This document shows positions 1-8,758 of a DNA stretch of 64,000 bases, piece after piece. The stretch comes from an uncultured Sphingomonas sp. (GTDB lineage: Bacteria; Pseudomonadota; Alphaproteobacteria; Sphingomonadales; Sphingomonadaceae): the NCBI GenBank assembly GCA_913776045.1, contig CAJYOI010000041.1, positions 62,001-126,000 on the forward strand, in the 5' to 3' direction. Position numbers and translations under genes: made by a program. The notes under the pieces were generated by a model. The model made no database searches. It was not told the origin of the DNA and saw only the letters and a list, made by a program, of their open reading frames with translations. Positions within the stretch are counted from its first letter, which is position 1. Every line of letters starts with the position of its first letter.

Positions 1-548
1 CTGCGGTTGGCGACTGACCCCAGCGTCCAGTTGATCATGTCGGCCAGGCTGAATGGATCGGGCGCCAGGTTGAGCAGCAGCGCCATGATCGCGCCGGCAA
101 AGCTCGACAGGCCGACGCCGATCAGGATCAGCGTGGCGACCGACGTCGTCCGCATCGCGACCCCGGCGATAATCGCGGTCGCGGCAAGCGCGCCGAAGAT
201 CGATGCGGCCGGCAGGGCGATCGGCGAGGCCCCGACGAAACCATAATAGAGCGCCACGGTCGCCGCGAGCGTCGCGCAGGCTGATACCCCCAGCACGCCG
301 GGCTCGGCCAGCGGATTGCGCAGCAAGCCCTGCAGCGCCGCGCCGCTGAGACCGAGTGCGGCACCGGCGAGAAACGCCGCCAGCGCGCGTGGGAGGCGAA
401 TCATCCACACGACGATGGTGTCGCCGGGCAATCCCTGGCCGGCAAGCGCGGCGAAAAGGCGATCGGCCGGGAGCGACGTGGAGCCGAGGAAACAAGCGGC
501 GATGATCGCGGTCACGCTGGCGAGCGCCAAGGTCAGGATGAGCTTCAC
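1..548 (-). CDS. btuC: FecCD-family ABC transporter permease, B12 uptake, partial
   Basis: Inner-membrane permease of a cobalamin/iron-siderophore ABC importer; it would move B12 delivered by the adjacent binding protein into the cytoplasm. About 182 residues are visible and the C-terminus lies beyond base 1. The start is a GTG at 548 that shares a GTGA overlap with the stop of the binding-protein gene, so the two are translationally coupled. The first segment is hydrophobic, followed by RLPRALAAF, AGAALGLSGAALQG and RNPLAEPGVLG, the hallmark block of the FecCD/BtuC family. Several further membrane segments follow. B12 rather than iron is inferred from the riboswitch and the btuB neighbour. 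The ATPase gene is presumably further left. Confidence 0.9.
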   Translation of the reverse strand, partial: MKLILTLALASVTAIIAACFLGSTSLPADRLFAALAGQGLPGDTIVVWMIRLPRALAAFLAGAALGLSGAALQGLLRNPLAEPGVLGVSACATLAATVALYYGFVGASPIALPAASIFGALAATAIIAGVAMRTTSVATLILIGVGLSSFAGAIMALLLNLAPDPFSLADMINWTLGSVANR

Positions 549-1366
549 GGTCGTGTCGTCACTTTGGCGAGCCGCTCCACAGCGTCCAGCACGAACCACC
601 CTCCACACGCCGTCCAGGCGCCCGGCAGTTCCGCGGTCGGCACACCCTTGAGCGCACGACCGACGACCGGGTGCGCTGCCGCGCTCCACGGGTCGGGCCG
701 GTTCCACCGCGTATCGAAGAAGGCTGCCGCGACGACATCCGGTCGCGCATAGGCCAACCGCTCCAACGGCAACGGCCCCCAGCCCCCGGAGGTCTGGAAG
801 TTCACGAGGCCACCGGCGCGCAGCAGCTCATCGACGATCGATCCGGGACCCGTGGTCACGCCGCCCGGCGTCACATAGAGCGCCGACTTGCCCGTCGAGG
901 CGCGCTTCAGCGCCGCCAATCGTGTATCGAATGCCGCCGCCATCACCTCGCCTTGGCGCCGCTCGCCAAGCCCCCTTGCCGTATCGAGCAGCACCGTGCG
1001 GATACCGGCCAGATCCGGTGCATAGCCCAGTTGCAGCACCGGCACCCCGGCGCCTTCGAACAGCGCCGCGGCGTTGGGCCCGCCGCCATAGCTGCGCACG
1101 ACCAGGTCGGGCTTCAGCAGCAGCACGTCCTCCGCTTGTGGGCGGACCTGGGGCACGCCCCGCGCGGCGGCGCGCATGTAGGAGAATTCGGCTGCCGCAT
1201 CGGGCGACACCGCAGCGATGCGGTCCCGCCCGACCAGCTTCAGGACATATTGATCGGCACAATAATCCAGGCTGACGATGCGCATCGGGCGCACTGCCCG
1301 CACCGGCATGGGGGCCGGGGTGCACCCGGCCACCGTTACCAGCAGCATCGCCAGCCAGCGGATCAC
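545..1366 (-). CDS. btuF: cobalamin ABC transporter substrate-binding lipoprotein
   Basis: Periplasmic binding protein of the TroA/BtuF fold, 273 residues. It would pick up B12 released by the outer-membrane receptor and hand it to the permease. It begins with a GTG at 1366 that overlaps the btuB stop by four bases. The N-terminus (IRWLAMLLVTVAGC) is a lipoprotein signal with the lipobox ending at Cys15, so the protein is probably lipid-anchored. RIVSLDYCADQYVL near residue 30 is the usual first strand of BtuF-like proteins. It sits between btuB and the permease in a chain of overlapping genes. A siderophore-binding role is the main alternative, but the upstream riboswitch favours B12. Confidence 0.88.
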   Translation of the reverse strand: MIRWLAMLLVTVAGCTPAPMPVRAVRPMRIVSLDYCADQYVLKLVGRDRIAAVSPDAAAEFSYMRAAARGVPQVRPQAEDVLLLKPDLVVRSYGGGPNAAALFEGAGVPVLQLGYAPDLAGIRTVLLDTARGLGERRQGEVMAAAFDTRLAALKRASTGKSALYVTPGGVTTGPGSIVDELLRAGGLVNFQTSGGWGPLPLERLAYARPDVVAAAFFDTRWNRPDPWSAAAHPVVGRALKGVPTAELPGAWTACGGWFVLDAVERLAKVTTRP

Positions 1367-3255
1367 AGCTTCAGTCTCACCCCGCCATAGGCCGCACGAC
1401 GCGGCGTGCCGTAGAGGTAGACCGTCTCATAGACCTCGTCGAACAGGTTCTCGACGCGGCCGAACACTTCGAAGCGATCGCCGATGGGAAGGCTCGCGCG
1501 GAGGTCGACAAGCACATAGCCGTCCAGCCGATGCGTATTCGTCGCGTTTTCGAAGCTGTCGCCGACATGGGTGATCGTGGCCCCCGTCGACAGGCCGAAC
1601 GCCCAGCGATAGTCGGCGACCATGTTCACGCTCTCGCCCGGACGCCGCGCGAGCTTCCGTCCAGTGTCGCGGTTCTGCGCGTCGAGATAGGTGTAGGCGA
1701 AGGCCACGCGCAGCGGCTCGACCGGTTGCAGCACCAGCGTCGCCTCCACACCCTCAGCCCGCGTACGGCGGATGTTGTCGTAGGTGCCGAACGGCCGATT
1801 TACGCAGATCGCGCTCGTCACGCCAAAGCAGGACACGAAGTCGATCTGGTTGCGCGTATCGCGGTGGAAATAGGTCGCCTGGACCTGCAACGCATCGCCC
1901 AGCAGCCGCTGGGTCACGCCCGCATCCCAGCTGTTGGCACGCTCAGGCACCAGGCGGTCGTTCCCGTAATCGCCGAAGAGCTGGTAGAGCGACGGCGCGC
2001 CGAAGCCTTCGCCATAGCTCGCCCGGAACGTCGTTCGGCCGCCGTTGGGGCTGAGCACGACATTGCCCGCTGCGGTCGTCTCGCCGCCGAAGCGGCTGTG
2101 GTCGTCATGCCGCACGCCGCCAGTCAGCGCGACGCCGGTTACGGGCGTCAGCGTGACTTCGCCGTAGACGCTGTTGATGAGCGCCCGGGCTCGCGACGCG
2201 GCGCCGAAGCTGACGGTATCGAATCGCGACCGCTCGCTCTCCGCACCGATCGTCGCCTGGACGATCCCGGTTTCGATCACGCCTTGATATTCGAAGCGGC
2301 GGTTCAGGCCGCGCGAGTCGAACGTCGCCGGCCCGGTCGCGCCGAAATTGGCGCGGTCGACGCGACTGTACGCTACACCCAGACGGTTACGGAATGCGCC
2401 GTCGAACAGCGCGAGGCGCGCGCCGGCGTAGCCGCTCAGTTCCTTATTCGTCGAATAATCACCGGTATCGGCCAGCGCGAATGCCGGCGCGGGGAAGCCG
2501 TCGAGGTCGATCTTCGCGTCCGAATAGCGCCCACGCGCCTCGAGCGAGAAACCGTCGGTCAGGTCGACCGCGAGCTTGCCGTTCGCGCCATACTGCCGAT
2601 AGCCATCGCGCTCGCGCCCACCGCGCGCTTCGTTGAATGCGGAGAAGCCGTCGGTGCGGAAATACTGGCCGCCAAGGCTCGCCGACACTGGGCCCAGCTT
2701 GCCCGACGCGTTCGCGGTCGTATTCACCGTGTCGCGCCAGCCATATTCGCCCTTTGCGACGAATTCGGGATCGTCGCTCGGTGCACGGGTGACGACGTTG
2801 ACGACGCCGCCGATCGCGCGGCTGCCCCAGATCACACTCTGCGCGCCGCGGACGACTTCGATGCGATCGATGTTGCCGACCAACAGGTTGCCGAAATCAT
2901 AGCCGCCGCCCGGGCTCGCGGGATCGTCGAGCTTCACGCCATCGACCAGCAGCAGGGTCTGCTGCGGATCGGCACCGCGGATGTTGACCGACGCGACAGT
3001 ACCGATGCCGCCGGCACGCGTGAAGCTGACGCCGGGTACGGTGCGCAGCAGGTCGACGACGGCCTGGGAATGGCGCGCCTCGATTTCTTCGCTGTCGATA
3101 ACGGTGACCGACTGGCCGACCTGATCGATCGGGCGTTCTGTGCGGTTGGCGGTGACGACGACGTCGTCGCCATCGACCGCCGTGGTCTGAGCGGCGGCGG
3201 GCAGCGCGAACGCCCCAAACGCGATGGTGGACAAAAGCAGGTTACGCAAAATCAC
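1363..3255 (-). CDS. btuB: TonB-dependent vitamin B12 receptor
   Basis: Outer-membrane 22-strand receptor that binds cobalamin and imports it using TonB energy. From the GTG at 3255 the protein is 630 residues, close to BtuB (about 600). It opens with a signal peptide (LRNLLLSTIAFGAFALPAAAQ), then the TonB box and plug domain (DDVVVTANRTERPIDQVGQ, NIRGADPQQTLLLVDGVKL, IEVVRGAQSVIWGSRAIGG), and ends in a barrel with a terminal YGGVRLKL strand. The frame stays open to 3306, but the GTG is preferred because it directly precedes the signal peptide and follows a GGGGGAG-rich stretch. It is first in a three-gene operon and lies downstream of a cobalamin riboswitch. Confidence 0.93.
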   Translation of the reverse strand: MILRNLLLSTIAFGAFALPAAAQTTAVDGDDVVVTANRTERPIDQVGQSVTVIDSEEIEARHSQAVVDLLRTVPGVSFTRAGGIGTVASVNIRGADPQQTLLLVDGVKLDDPASPGGGYDFGNLLVGNIDRIEVVRGAQSVIWGSRAIGGVVNVVTRAPSDDPEFVAKGEYGWRDTVNTTANASGKLGPVSASLGGQYFRTDGFSAFNEARGGRERDGYRQYGANGKLAVDLTDGFSLEARGRYSDAKIDLDGFPAPAFALADTGDYSTNKELSGYAGARLALFDGAFRNRLGVAYSRVDRANFGATGPATFDSRGLNRRFEYQGVIETGIVQATIGAESERSRFDTVSFGAASRARALINSVYGEVTLTPVTGVALTGGVRHDDHSRFGGETTAAGNVVLSPNGGRTTFRASYGEGFGAPSLYQLFGDYGNDRLVPERANSWDAGVTQRLLGDALQVQATYFHRDTRNQIDFVSCFGVTSAICVNRPFGTYDNIRRTRAEGVEATLVLQPVEPLRVAFAYTYLDAQNRDTGRKLARRPGESVNMVADYRWAFGLSTGATITHVGDSFENATNTHRLDGYVLVDLRASLPIGDRFEVFGRVENLFDEVYETVYLYGTPRRAAYGGVRLKL

Positions 3256-3411
3256 TCCCCCCGCTCCCCCGGTGTCGACCCGGCGCGAGCAAGCAACGAC
3301 ATTCACGGCCCGCCACCCAGACGGGCGACGCGACTACGGCCACATGGCTGTCGTTACGAAGGGATCATTCCCCGACGCGCTTGGCTGGACCCGGCCTGAC
3401 GACGAACGACG

Positions 3412-3590
3412 CGATGGCAGGTCTCCTGGCTCGCCGATCGTAACCTTCGGATCGTCTTCCCGGAAGCAGGCGCTTCCAGTGACATTCTGACCCCCGGCTC
3501 CCGGCTCACAGTTGCGGGCACAGCGCCGGATTTGCGCCGGCTTCCCTCTTCGCCCTTGCGGGCACCATCTGCCGCGCCGCCTAGGCGTGC
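3412..3590 (-). promoter_or_regulatory. cobalamin (AdoCbl) riboswitch
   Basis: Read on the minus strand, the leader contains the conserved B12 riboswitch blocks in order: GGGAAGCCGGCGCAAATCCG, GCTGTGCCCGCAACTGTGAG, GTCACTGG, GAAGACGATCCG and GAGCCAGGAGACCTGCC. It ends about 155 bases before the btuB GTG, the normal place for translational or transcriptional control of B12 uptake. Binding of cobalamin should lower expression of btuB-btuF-btuC. The exact ends are approximate because no covariance model was run. Confidence 0.93.
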
Positions 3591-3602
3591 TGCACTGCGG
3601 CG

Positions 3603-4238
3603 TCAATCCGTCGCATGCGGATGGCGGCTGGGGTGGGCCGCGGTGAAGGCGGGGTGTTCGTTCGCCCGCGCGACGATCGCGGCGAGCTTGGGATAGGGTG
3701 CGGTGTCGAGCGCGAACCGCTCGGCATTATACCATTGCGGCACCAGGCAGATGTCGGCAAGGCCCGGCGTGTCGCCGGACAGATAGGCGCCCTCGCCCGC
3801 CAATTCCTCGAGCGCGGCGAACCCGTCTGCGATCCAGCGGCGGACCCAGGCGTCGATCGCGTCCTGTTCGGCGGCGAAATCGGCCTTCAACGCCTTCAGG
3901 ATCCGCAGGTTGTTGACCGGGTGGATGTCCATCGCGATCGCGTAGGCCAGCGCCCTAACCCGCGCGCGTGCGGCCGCGTCCTTTGGCAGCAAGGCGGGCT
4001 CGGGATGCGTTTCGTCCAGCCACTCCAGGATCGCCAGACTCTGGGTCAGAACCACCCCGTCCTGCTCGATCGCCGGAACAAGCCCTTGAGGCGCAAGGCT
4101 TCGATAGCTAGGCAGCTTTTGGTCGCCCGTCCGCAGATCATGCGAAACGGATTCGAACCCGAGGCCTTTCAGGTTCAGCCCGATACGGACGCGGTAGGCG
4201 GCCGACGACCGCCAATAGTCGTGAAGGATCATGGTCAT
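3603..4238 (-). CDS. maiA: maleylacetoacetate isomerase (zeta-class GST)
   Basis: Glutathione-dependent isomerase turning maleylacetoacetate into fumarylacetoacetate in tyrosine/homogentisate breakdown. The SSAAYRVRIGLNLKGL segment carries the zeta-class Ser-Ser active-site motif, followed by LVPAIEQDG and the C-terminal helical GST domain (LADICLVPQWYNAERF). From ATG 4238 it is 211 residues, the usual MaiA length. An ATG at 4232 is equally possible, and the frame is open to 4310 without GST-like sequence. No other tyrosine-degradation gene is in the window. It is divergent from the efflux operon. Confidence 0.88.
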   Translation of the reverse strand: MTMILHDYWRSSAAYRVRIGLNLKGLGFESVSHDLRTGDQKLPSYRSLAPQGLVPAIEQDGVVLTQSLAILEWLDETHPEPALLPKDAAARARVRALAYAIAMDIHPVNNLRILKALKADFAAEQDAIDAWVRRWIADGFAALEELAGEGAYLSGDTPGLADICLVPQWYNAERFALDTAPYPKLAAIVARANEHPAFTAAHPSRHPHATD

Positions 4239-4337
4239 CTCTCTGTACATCTCCGTTACAATTTCGCGCTTTGTCCGCCAGCCGACGCATCGTACCGCAC
4301 GCGCAACCAATTCTCTGGCTAACGGTTAGACTGACCC

Positions 4338-5549
4338 GTGCACATCCATCCTTCGCGCGCTTTCGCTGCCGCTCTTATCCTCAGTCTTGGCGCCTGCGGT
4401 AGCGGCGACAAGGCGGAAACGTCGAAGTCCGGCGCGACCAAGGGCGGTCGCGGCGGCCCGGTGCAGGTCGGCTATGTCATCGCGCGCCCGACCGCCGTGC
4501 CGCTGCCGACCGAACTCGCCGCCCGCACCGCGGCGTTCGAGACGTCGGAGGTTCGCCCGCAGGTCACGGGCTTGGTCCGCCGCCGTCTGTTTACCGAAGG
4601 CGCGCTGGTCCGCGCCGGACAGACGCTCTACCAGATCGACCCGCGGCTTTACGTCGCGTCGACCAATCAGGCACGCGCGAATGTCGCTGCGGCCGCCGCT
4701 ACGGAAGAAGCTGCCCGCGTCCGCGCCAACCGCCTGCGCCCGCTTTCGGAGATCGAGGCGGTGAGCAAGCAGGACTATACCGACGCCGTCGCGACCCAAC
4801 GCCAGGCCGCCGCCCAGGTCGCGCAGAACCGCGCGGCGCTGGAGACGGCGCAGGTCAACCTCGCCTTCACCCGCGTGCCGGCCCCCATCACCGGGCGGAT
4901 CGGCCGGAGCCTGGCGACGGTCGGTGCGCTAGTCACCAACAATCAGACCGAGCCGATGGCGGTGATCCAGCGGCTCGACCCGATGTTCGTCGACATTCAG
5001 CAATCCGCCGCCGAGATGCTGGCGCTGCGGCGCTCCCTGGCACAGGGCGACGTGCTACCCGCCAGCGCGCAGGTTCGGTTGAAGATGGAGGACGGCAGCG
5101 ACTATGGTTTAACCGGCACCGTCCAGTTCACCGAAGTGACGGTCGACCAGGCCACCGGCACTGTCACGCTGCGTGCACGATTCCCGAACCCGAACGGCCT
5201 GCTGCTCCCGGGCATGTTCGTCCGCGCGCAGTTCAATCAGGCGATCGAGCCCAACGCCTTCCTGGTGCCCCAGCAGGCGGTATCGCGTGACGCCAAGGGC
5301 GCGGCCACGATCTACGTCGTCGGGCCGAACAACAAGGCTGTGCAGCGCCAGGTCACCGCACCCAGAACGCAGGGCGCCTATTGGGTCGTCACCCGCGGCG
5401 TGAATGCGGGTGACAAGATCATCACGCAGGGCCTCGGCCGCCTCAAGCCCGGTGCCGACATCCGCCCGGTCCCGGCCGGCGCCATCCAGCGCGTCGCCCC
5501 GCCCCCGGCGGACGCGCAAACGGGTAACAGCGCGAAGAAAACGTCGTGA
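4338..5549 (+). CDS. RND efflux periplasmic adaptor (MFP) lipoprotein
   Basis: AcrA/MexA-type membrane fusion protein, 403 residues, linking the inner-membrane pump to the outer-membrane channel. It starts at a GTG without a clear Shine-Dalgarno. The N-terminus has a lipoprotein signal (ALILSLGAC). A lipoyl/barrel-sandwich core follows (VRPQVTGLVRRRLFTEGALV), then an alpha-hairpin around residues 105-175, the second lipoyl half (RVPAPITGRIGRS) and beta-barrel and membrane-proximal domains. The stop overlaps the pump gene start as GTGA. Drug or solvent substrate cannot be told from sequence. No TetR-type repressor gene is adjacent. Confidence 0.95.
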   Translation: MHIHPSRAFAAALILSLGACGSGDKAETSKSGATKGGRGGPVQVGYVIARPTAVPLPTELAARTAAFETSEVRPQVTGLVRRRLFTEGALVRAGQTLYQIDPRLYVASTNQARANVAAAAATEEAARVRANRLRPLSEIEAVSKQDYTDAVATQRQAAAQVAQNRAALETAQVNLAFTRVPAPITGRIGRSLATVGALVTNNQTEPMAVIQRLDPMFVDIQQSAAEMLALRRSLAQGDVLPASAQVRLKMEDGSDYGLTGTVQFTEVTVDQATGTVTLRARFPNPNGLLLPGMFVRAQFNQAIEPNAFLVPQQAVSRDAKGAATIYVVGPNNKAVQRQVTAPRTQGAYWVVTRGVNAGDKIITQGLGRLKPGADIRPVPAGAIQRVAPPPADAQTGNSAKKTS

Positions 5550-8500
5550 TCTCGCGGATCTTCATCGATCGACCCATCTTCGCATGGGTGATCTCGATCA
5601 TCATCATGCTGGCCGGTGTCGGCGCGCTGATGACGCTGCCGATCGAACAATATCCCGACGTCGCCCCGCCCCAGGTCAACGTCCGCGCGACCTTCCCCGG
5701 CGCGTCGGCCGAGACGCTGGAAAACAGCGTGACGCAAGTGCTGGAGCAGCAGCTGACCGGCATCGACGGGCTGCTGTACTTCACCTCGTCGTCGTCCTCG
5801 CGCGGGTCGGTGACGATTTCGGCGACCTTCGAGAAGGGCACCGATCCCGACATCGCGCAGGTCCAAGTCCAGAACAGCATCCAGCAGGCGATCAGCCGCC
5901 TTCCGCAGCAGGTGCAGGAACAGGGCGTGCGCGTCACCAAGTCCAACCCGGATTTTCTGATGATCGTGTCGGTCTATGACCAGACCGACAAGATGACGAA
6001 TGCCGACGTGTCGGACTATCTCGTCGCGAACCTGCAGGACGCGCTCGGGCGAATTCCGGGCATCGGCGAAACCAATGTTTTCGGGTCGCAATATGCGATG
6101 CGCATCTGGCTGGACCCTGCGCGTCTGGCCGCGGTCCAGCTGATGCCCGGCGACGTCATCACCGCGATCCAGAACCAGAATACCGAAGTCGCCGCGGGCG
6201 AGGTCGGTGGCGTGCCCAATGCCGACACGCAGATGCTGAATGCGACCGTCACCGCCCAGTCGCGTCTCCAGACGCCCGAACAGTTCGCCAAGATCATCCT
6301 GAAGACGCAGCCGAGCGGCGCCACCGTGCGACTGGCCGACGTCGCGCGGATCGAACTGGGTCAGGAAAGCTACGCCTCCGTCAGCCGGACCAACAAACAC
6401 CCCGGCGCCGGCATCGCGGTCAACCTCGCGCCCGGCGCCGATGCGCTGGCGACCGCGGAGTCCGTACGCGCCTTCATGACCGACGCTGCGCGCAATTTTC
6501 CGCCGGGCCTGACCTACGCCTATCCGAACGATTCGACCGCGTTCATCAAATTGTCGATCGAGGAAGTGGTCAAGACGCTGATCGAGGCGGTCATCCTCGT
6601 CGTCATTGTCATGTTCGTGTTTCTGCAAAGCTGGCGCGCGACGCTGATCCCGACGATTGCGGTCCCCGTCGTGCTGCTCGGTACCTTCGCCGTGTTCGCG
6701 GTCGCGGGCTTTTCGGTCAACACGCTGACCCTGTTCGGTCTCGTCCTCGCGATCGGCCTGCTCGTCGACGACGCGATCGTCGTCGTCGAGAATGTCGAGC
6801 GGTTGATGGAGGAGAACCCCGACATGTCGCCGCGCGAGGCGACGATCGAATCGATGAACGAGATCACGGTCGCGCTGATCGCGATTGCGCTGGTCCTGTC
6901 GGCGGTTTTCCTGCCGATGGCATTCTTCGGCGGATCGACGGGCGTCATCTATCGTCAGTTTTCGATCACCATCGTCTCGGCGATGATCCTGTCGGTCGTC
7001 GTCGCGTTGATCCTCAGCCCCGCGCTGACCGCGAACCTGCTGAAGCAGAAGGGCGAAGGCGATGGCCACCAGAACTGGGCCGACCGCAAATTCCCGCGTG
7101 TCGCCGGCTTCTTCCGCAAGGCCGGTGACAAATTCAACCGCTTCTTCGAGCGCATGTCCGAACGCTATGTCGAGACGTCACGCAAGGTCATCGACCGCAA
7201 GTGGCTGTTTCTGCTGATCTACGCCGGGGTCGTCGCGATCCTGGCCGTGCTGTTCTTCCGTCTGCCGACCAGTTTCCTGCCGACCGAGGACCAGGGGCGA
7301 ATCCAGGTTCAGTTCCGCCTGCCAGCCGGCGCGACCCAAGCCCGCACACGTCAGGTGCAGGACCAGATCATCGATTATTTCCTGGGTCCTGAGGGCAAGA
7401 ACGTTGACGTCATGCTGACCAGCGCCGGTGGCGGTGGCGGCGGTGCATCGGGCCAGAATACCGGTCAGGGCTTTCTCAACCTGAAGGACTGGGCGGAGCG
7501 CAAGGGTATCGAAAACGGCGCCGACGCCATTGCCGATCGCGCGAGCGCGGCCTTCAAGGGGCTGCGCGATGCCGAAGTTTTCGCGCTGGTCCCCGGGTCG
7601 ATCCGTGGCTTGGGCCAGACCGGCGGTTTTACGATGGAGTTGCAGAACACCGGCGGGATGAGCCGCGAGCAGTTCGTCGCCGCGCGCGAGAAACTGCTTG
7701 CCGCCGCCACTGCCGATCCGAGCTTGCGCGCCGTCCGCCTGACCGATTTGCCCGACATCCAGACGCTGAAGATCGACATCGACCAGACCAAACTGTCGGC
7801 GCTCGGGCTCACGCAGGCGAACGTCAACACGACGCTGTCGACGGCGTGGGGTGGCCGCTACGTCAACGACTTCATCGACCGCGGCCGCGTGAAGCGGGTC
7901 TACGTTCAGGGTGACGCGCCCTATCGTGCGGCGCCCGAAGATATCGCCAAATGGTTCGTCCGCGGCGCCGATGGGCAGATGGTGCCGTTCAGTGCCTTTG
8001 CCACGATCGGCTGGTCCACCGCACCGACGACGCTGTCGCGTTTCTCGGGCGTGCCGGCCTTCGAATTTTCAGGGCAAGCCGCCCCGGGCGTCAGCTCTGG
8101 TGAAGCGATGAACCGTATGATGGAACTGGCCAGCCAGATTCCGGGTACATCGGTCGCCTGGGCCGGCCTGTCCTATCAGGAACGCCTGTCTTCGGGTCAG
8201 GCGCCTCTGCTCTACGGCCTGTCGCTGCTCGTCGTCTTCCTGTGCCTCGCCGCATTGTACGAGAGCTGGTCGATTCCGGCGGCCGTACTGCTGATCATTC
8301 CGCTCGGGCTGGTCGGCGCGGTTTTCGCGGTGACACTGCGTGGGCTGGAGAATGACGTGTACCTCCAGATCGGGCTGCTGACGACGATGGGCCTTGCCGC
8401 CAAGAACGCCATCCTGATGATCGAATTCGCCGAACAGGCAGAGAAGAAGGGCGCCCGCGTCATCGACGCTGCGCTGGAAGCCGCACGCCTGCGTCTGCGA

Positions 8501-8758
8501 CCGATCCTGATGACCAGCCTTGCGTTCATCTTCGGCGTGCTGCCCCTCGCCCTGTCGACGGGTGCCGGTGCCAACAGCCGTATCGCAATCGGCACCGCCG
8601 TCATCGGCGGCATGCTGACCGCGACGATCCTCGCGATCTTCTACATCCCTTTGTTCTTCGTCCTCGTCCGCCGCGGTGTTCGCGATGGCCTTGCCAAGCT
8701 GCGTGGCAAGCCGACCGGCTATCAGGGGCAGCCAAAGCCGGCGGAGGGAGACGCGTGA
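5546..8758 (+). CDS. RND multidrug efflux pump, AcrB/MexB-like (HAE1)
   Basis: Inner-membrane proton-driven pump of 1070 residues (AcrB is about 1050). The ends and internal repeat are intact: first helix FIDRPIFAWVISIIIMLAGV, porter domain, and the TM4 block LAIGLLVDDAIVVVENVERL with the paired aspartates used for proton relay. A long cytosolic loop and a second copy of the fold follow, with GLAAKNAILMIEFAEQ. It starts at a GTG overlapping the adaptor stop, and its stop touches the channel gene start, so the three are one translationally coupled operon. Confidence 0.97.
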   Translation: MISRIFIDRPIFAWVISIIIMLAGVGALMTLPIEQYPDVAPPQVNVRATFPGASAETLENSVTQVLEQQLTGIDGLLYFTSSSSSRGSVTISATFEKGTDPDIAQVQVQNSIQQAISRLPQQVQEQGVRVTKSNPDFLMIVSVYDQTDKMTNADVSDYLVANLQDALGRIPGIGETNVFGSQYAMRIWLDPARLAAVQLMPGDVITAIQNQNTEVAAGEVGGVPNADTQMLNATVTAQSRLQTPEQFAKIILKTQPSGATVRLADVARIELGQESYASVSRTNKHPGAGIAVNLAPGADALATAESVRAFMTDAARNFPPGLTYAYPNDSTAFIKLSIEEVVKTLIEAVILVVIVMFVFLQSWRATLIPTIAVPVVLLGTFAVFAVAGFSVNTLTLFGLVLAIGLLVDDAIVVVENVERLMEENPDMSPREATIESMNEITVALIAIALVLSAVFLPMAFFGGSTGVIYRQFSITIVSAMILSVVVALILSPALTANLLKQKGEGDGHQNWADRKFPRVAGFFRKAGDKFNRFFERMSERYVETSRKVIDRKWLFLLIYAGVVAILAVLFFRLPTSFLPTEDQGRIQVQFRLPAGATQARTRQVQDQIIDYFLGPEGKNVDVMLTSAGGGGGGASGQNTGQGFLNLKDWAERKGIENGADAIADRASAAFKGLRDAEVFALVPGSIRGLGQTGGFTMELQNTGGMSREQFVAAREKLLAAATADPSLRAVRLTDLPDIQTLKIDIDQTKLSALGLTQANVNTTLSTAWGGRYVNDFIDRGRVKRVYVQGDAPYRAAPEDIAKWFVRGADGQMVPFSAFATIGWSTAPTTLSRFSGVPAFEFSGQAAPGVSSGEAMNRMMELASQIPGTSVAWAGLSYQERLSSGQAPLLYGLSLLVVFLCLAALYESWSIPAAVLLIIPLGLVGAVFAVTLRGLENDVYLQIGLLTTMGLAAKNAILMIEFAEQAEKKGARVIDAALEAARLRLRPILMTSLAFIFGVLPLALSTGAGANSRIAIGTAVIGGMLTATILAIFYIPLFFVLVRRGVRDGLAKLRGKPTGYQGQPKPAEGDA

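Noticed and set aside
4319..4329. Palindrome CTAACGGTTAG just before the efflux adaptor start as a repressor operator
   Set aside because: Only 11 bases, no adjacent TetR-type gene, and it may simply be part of the start region. Too weak to list as an operator.
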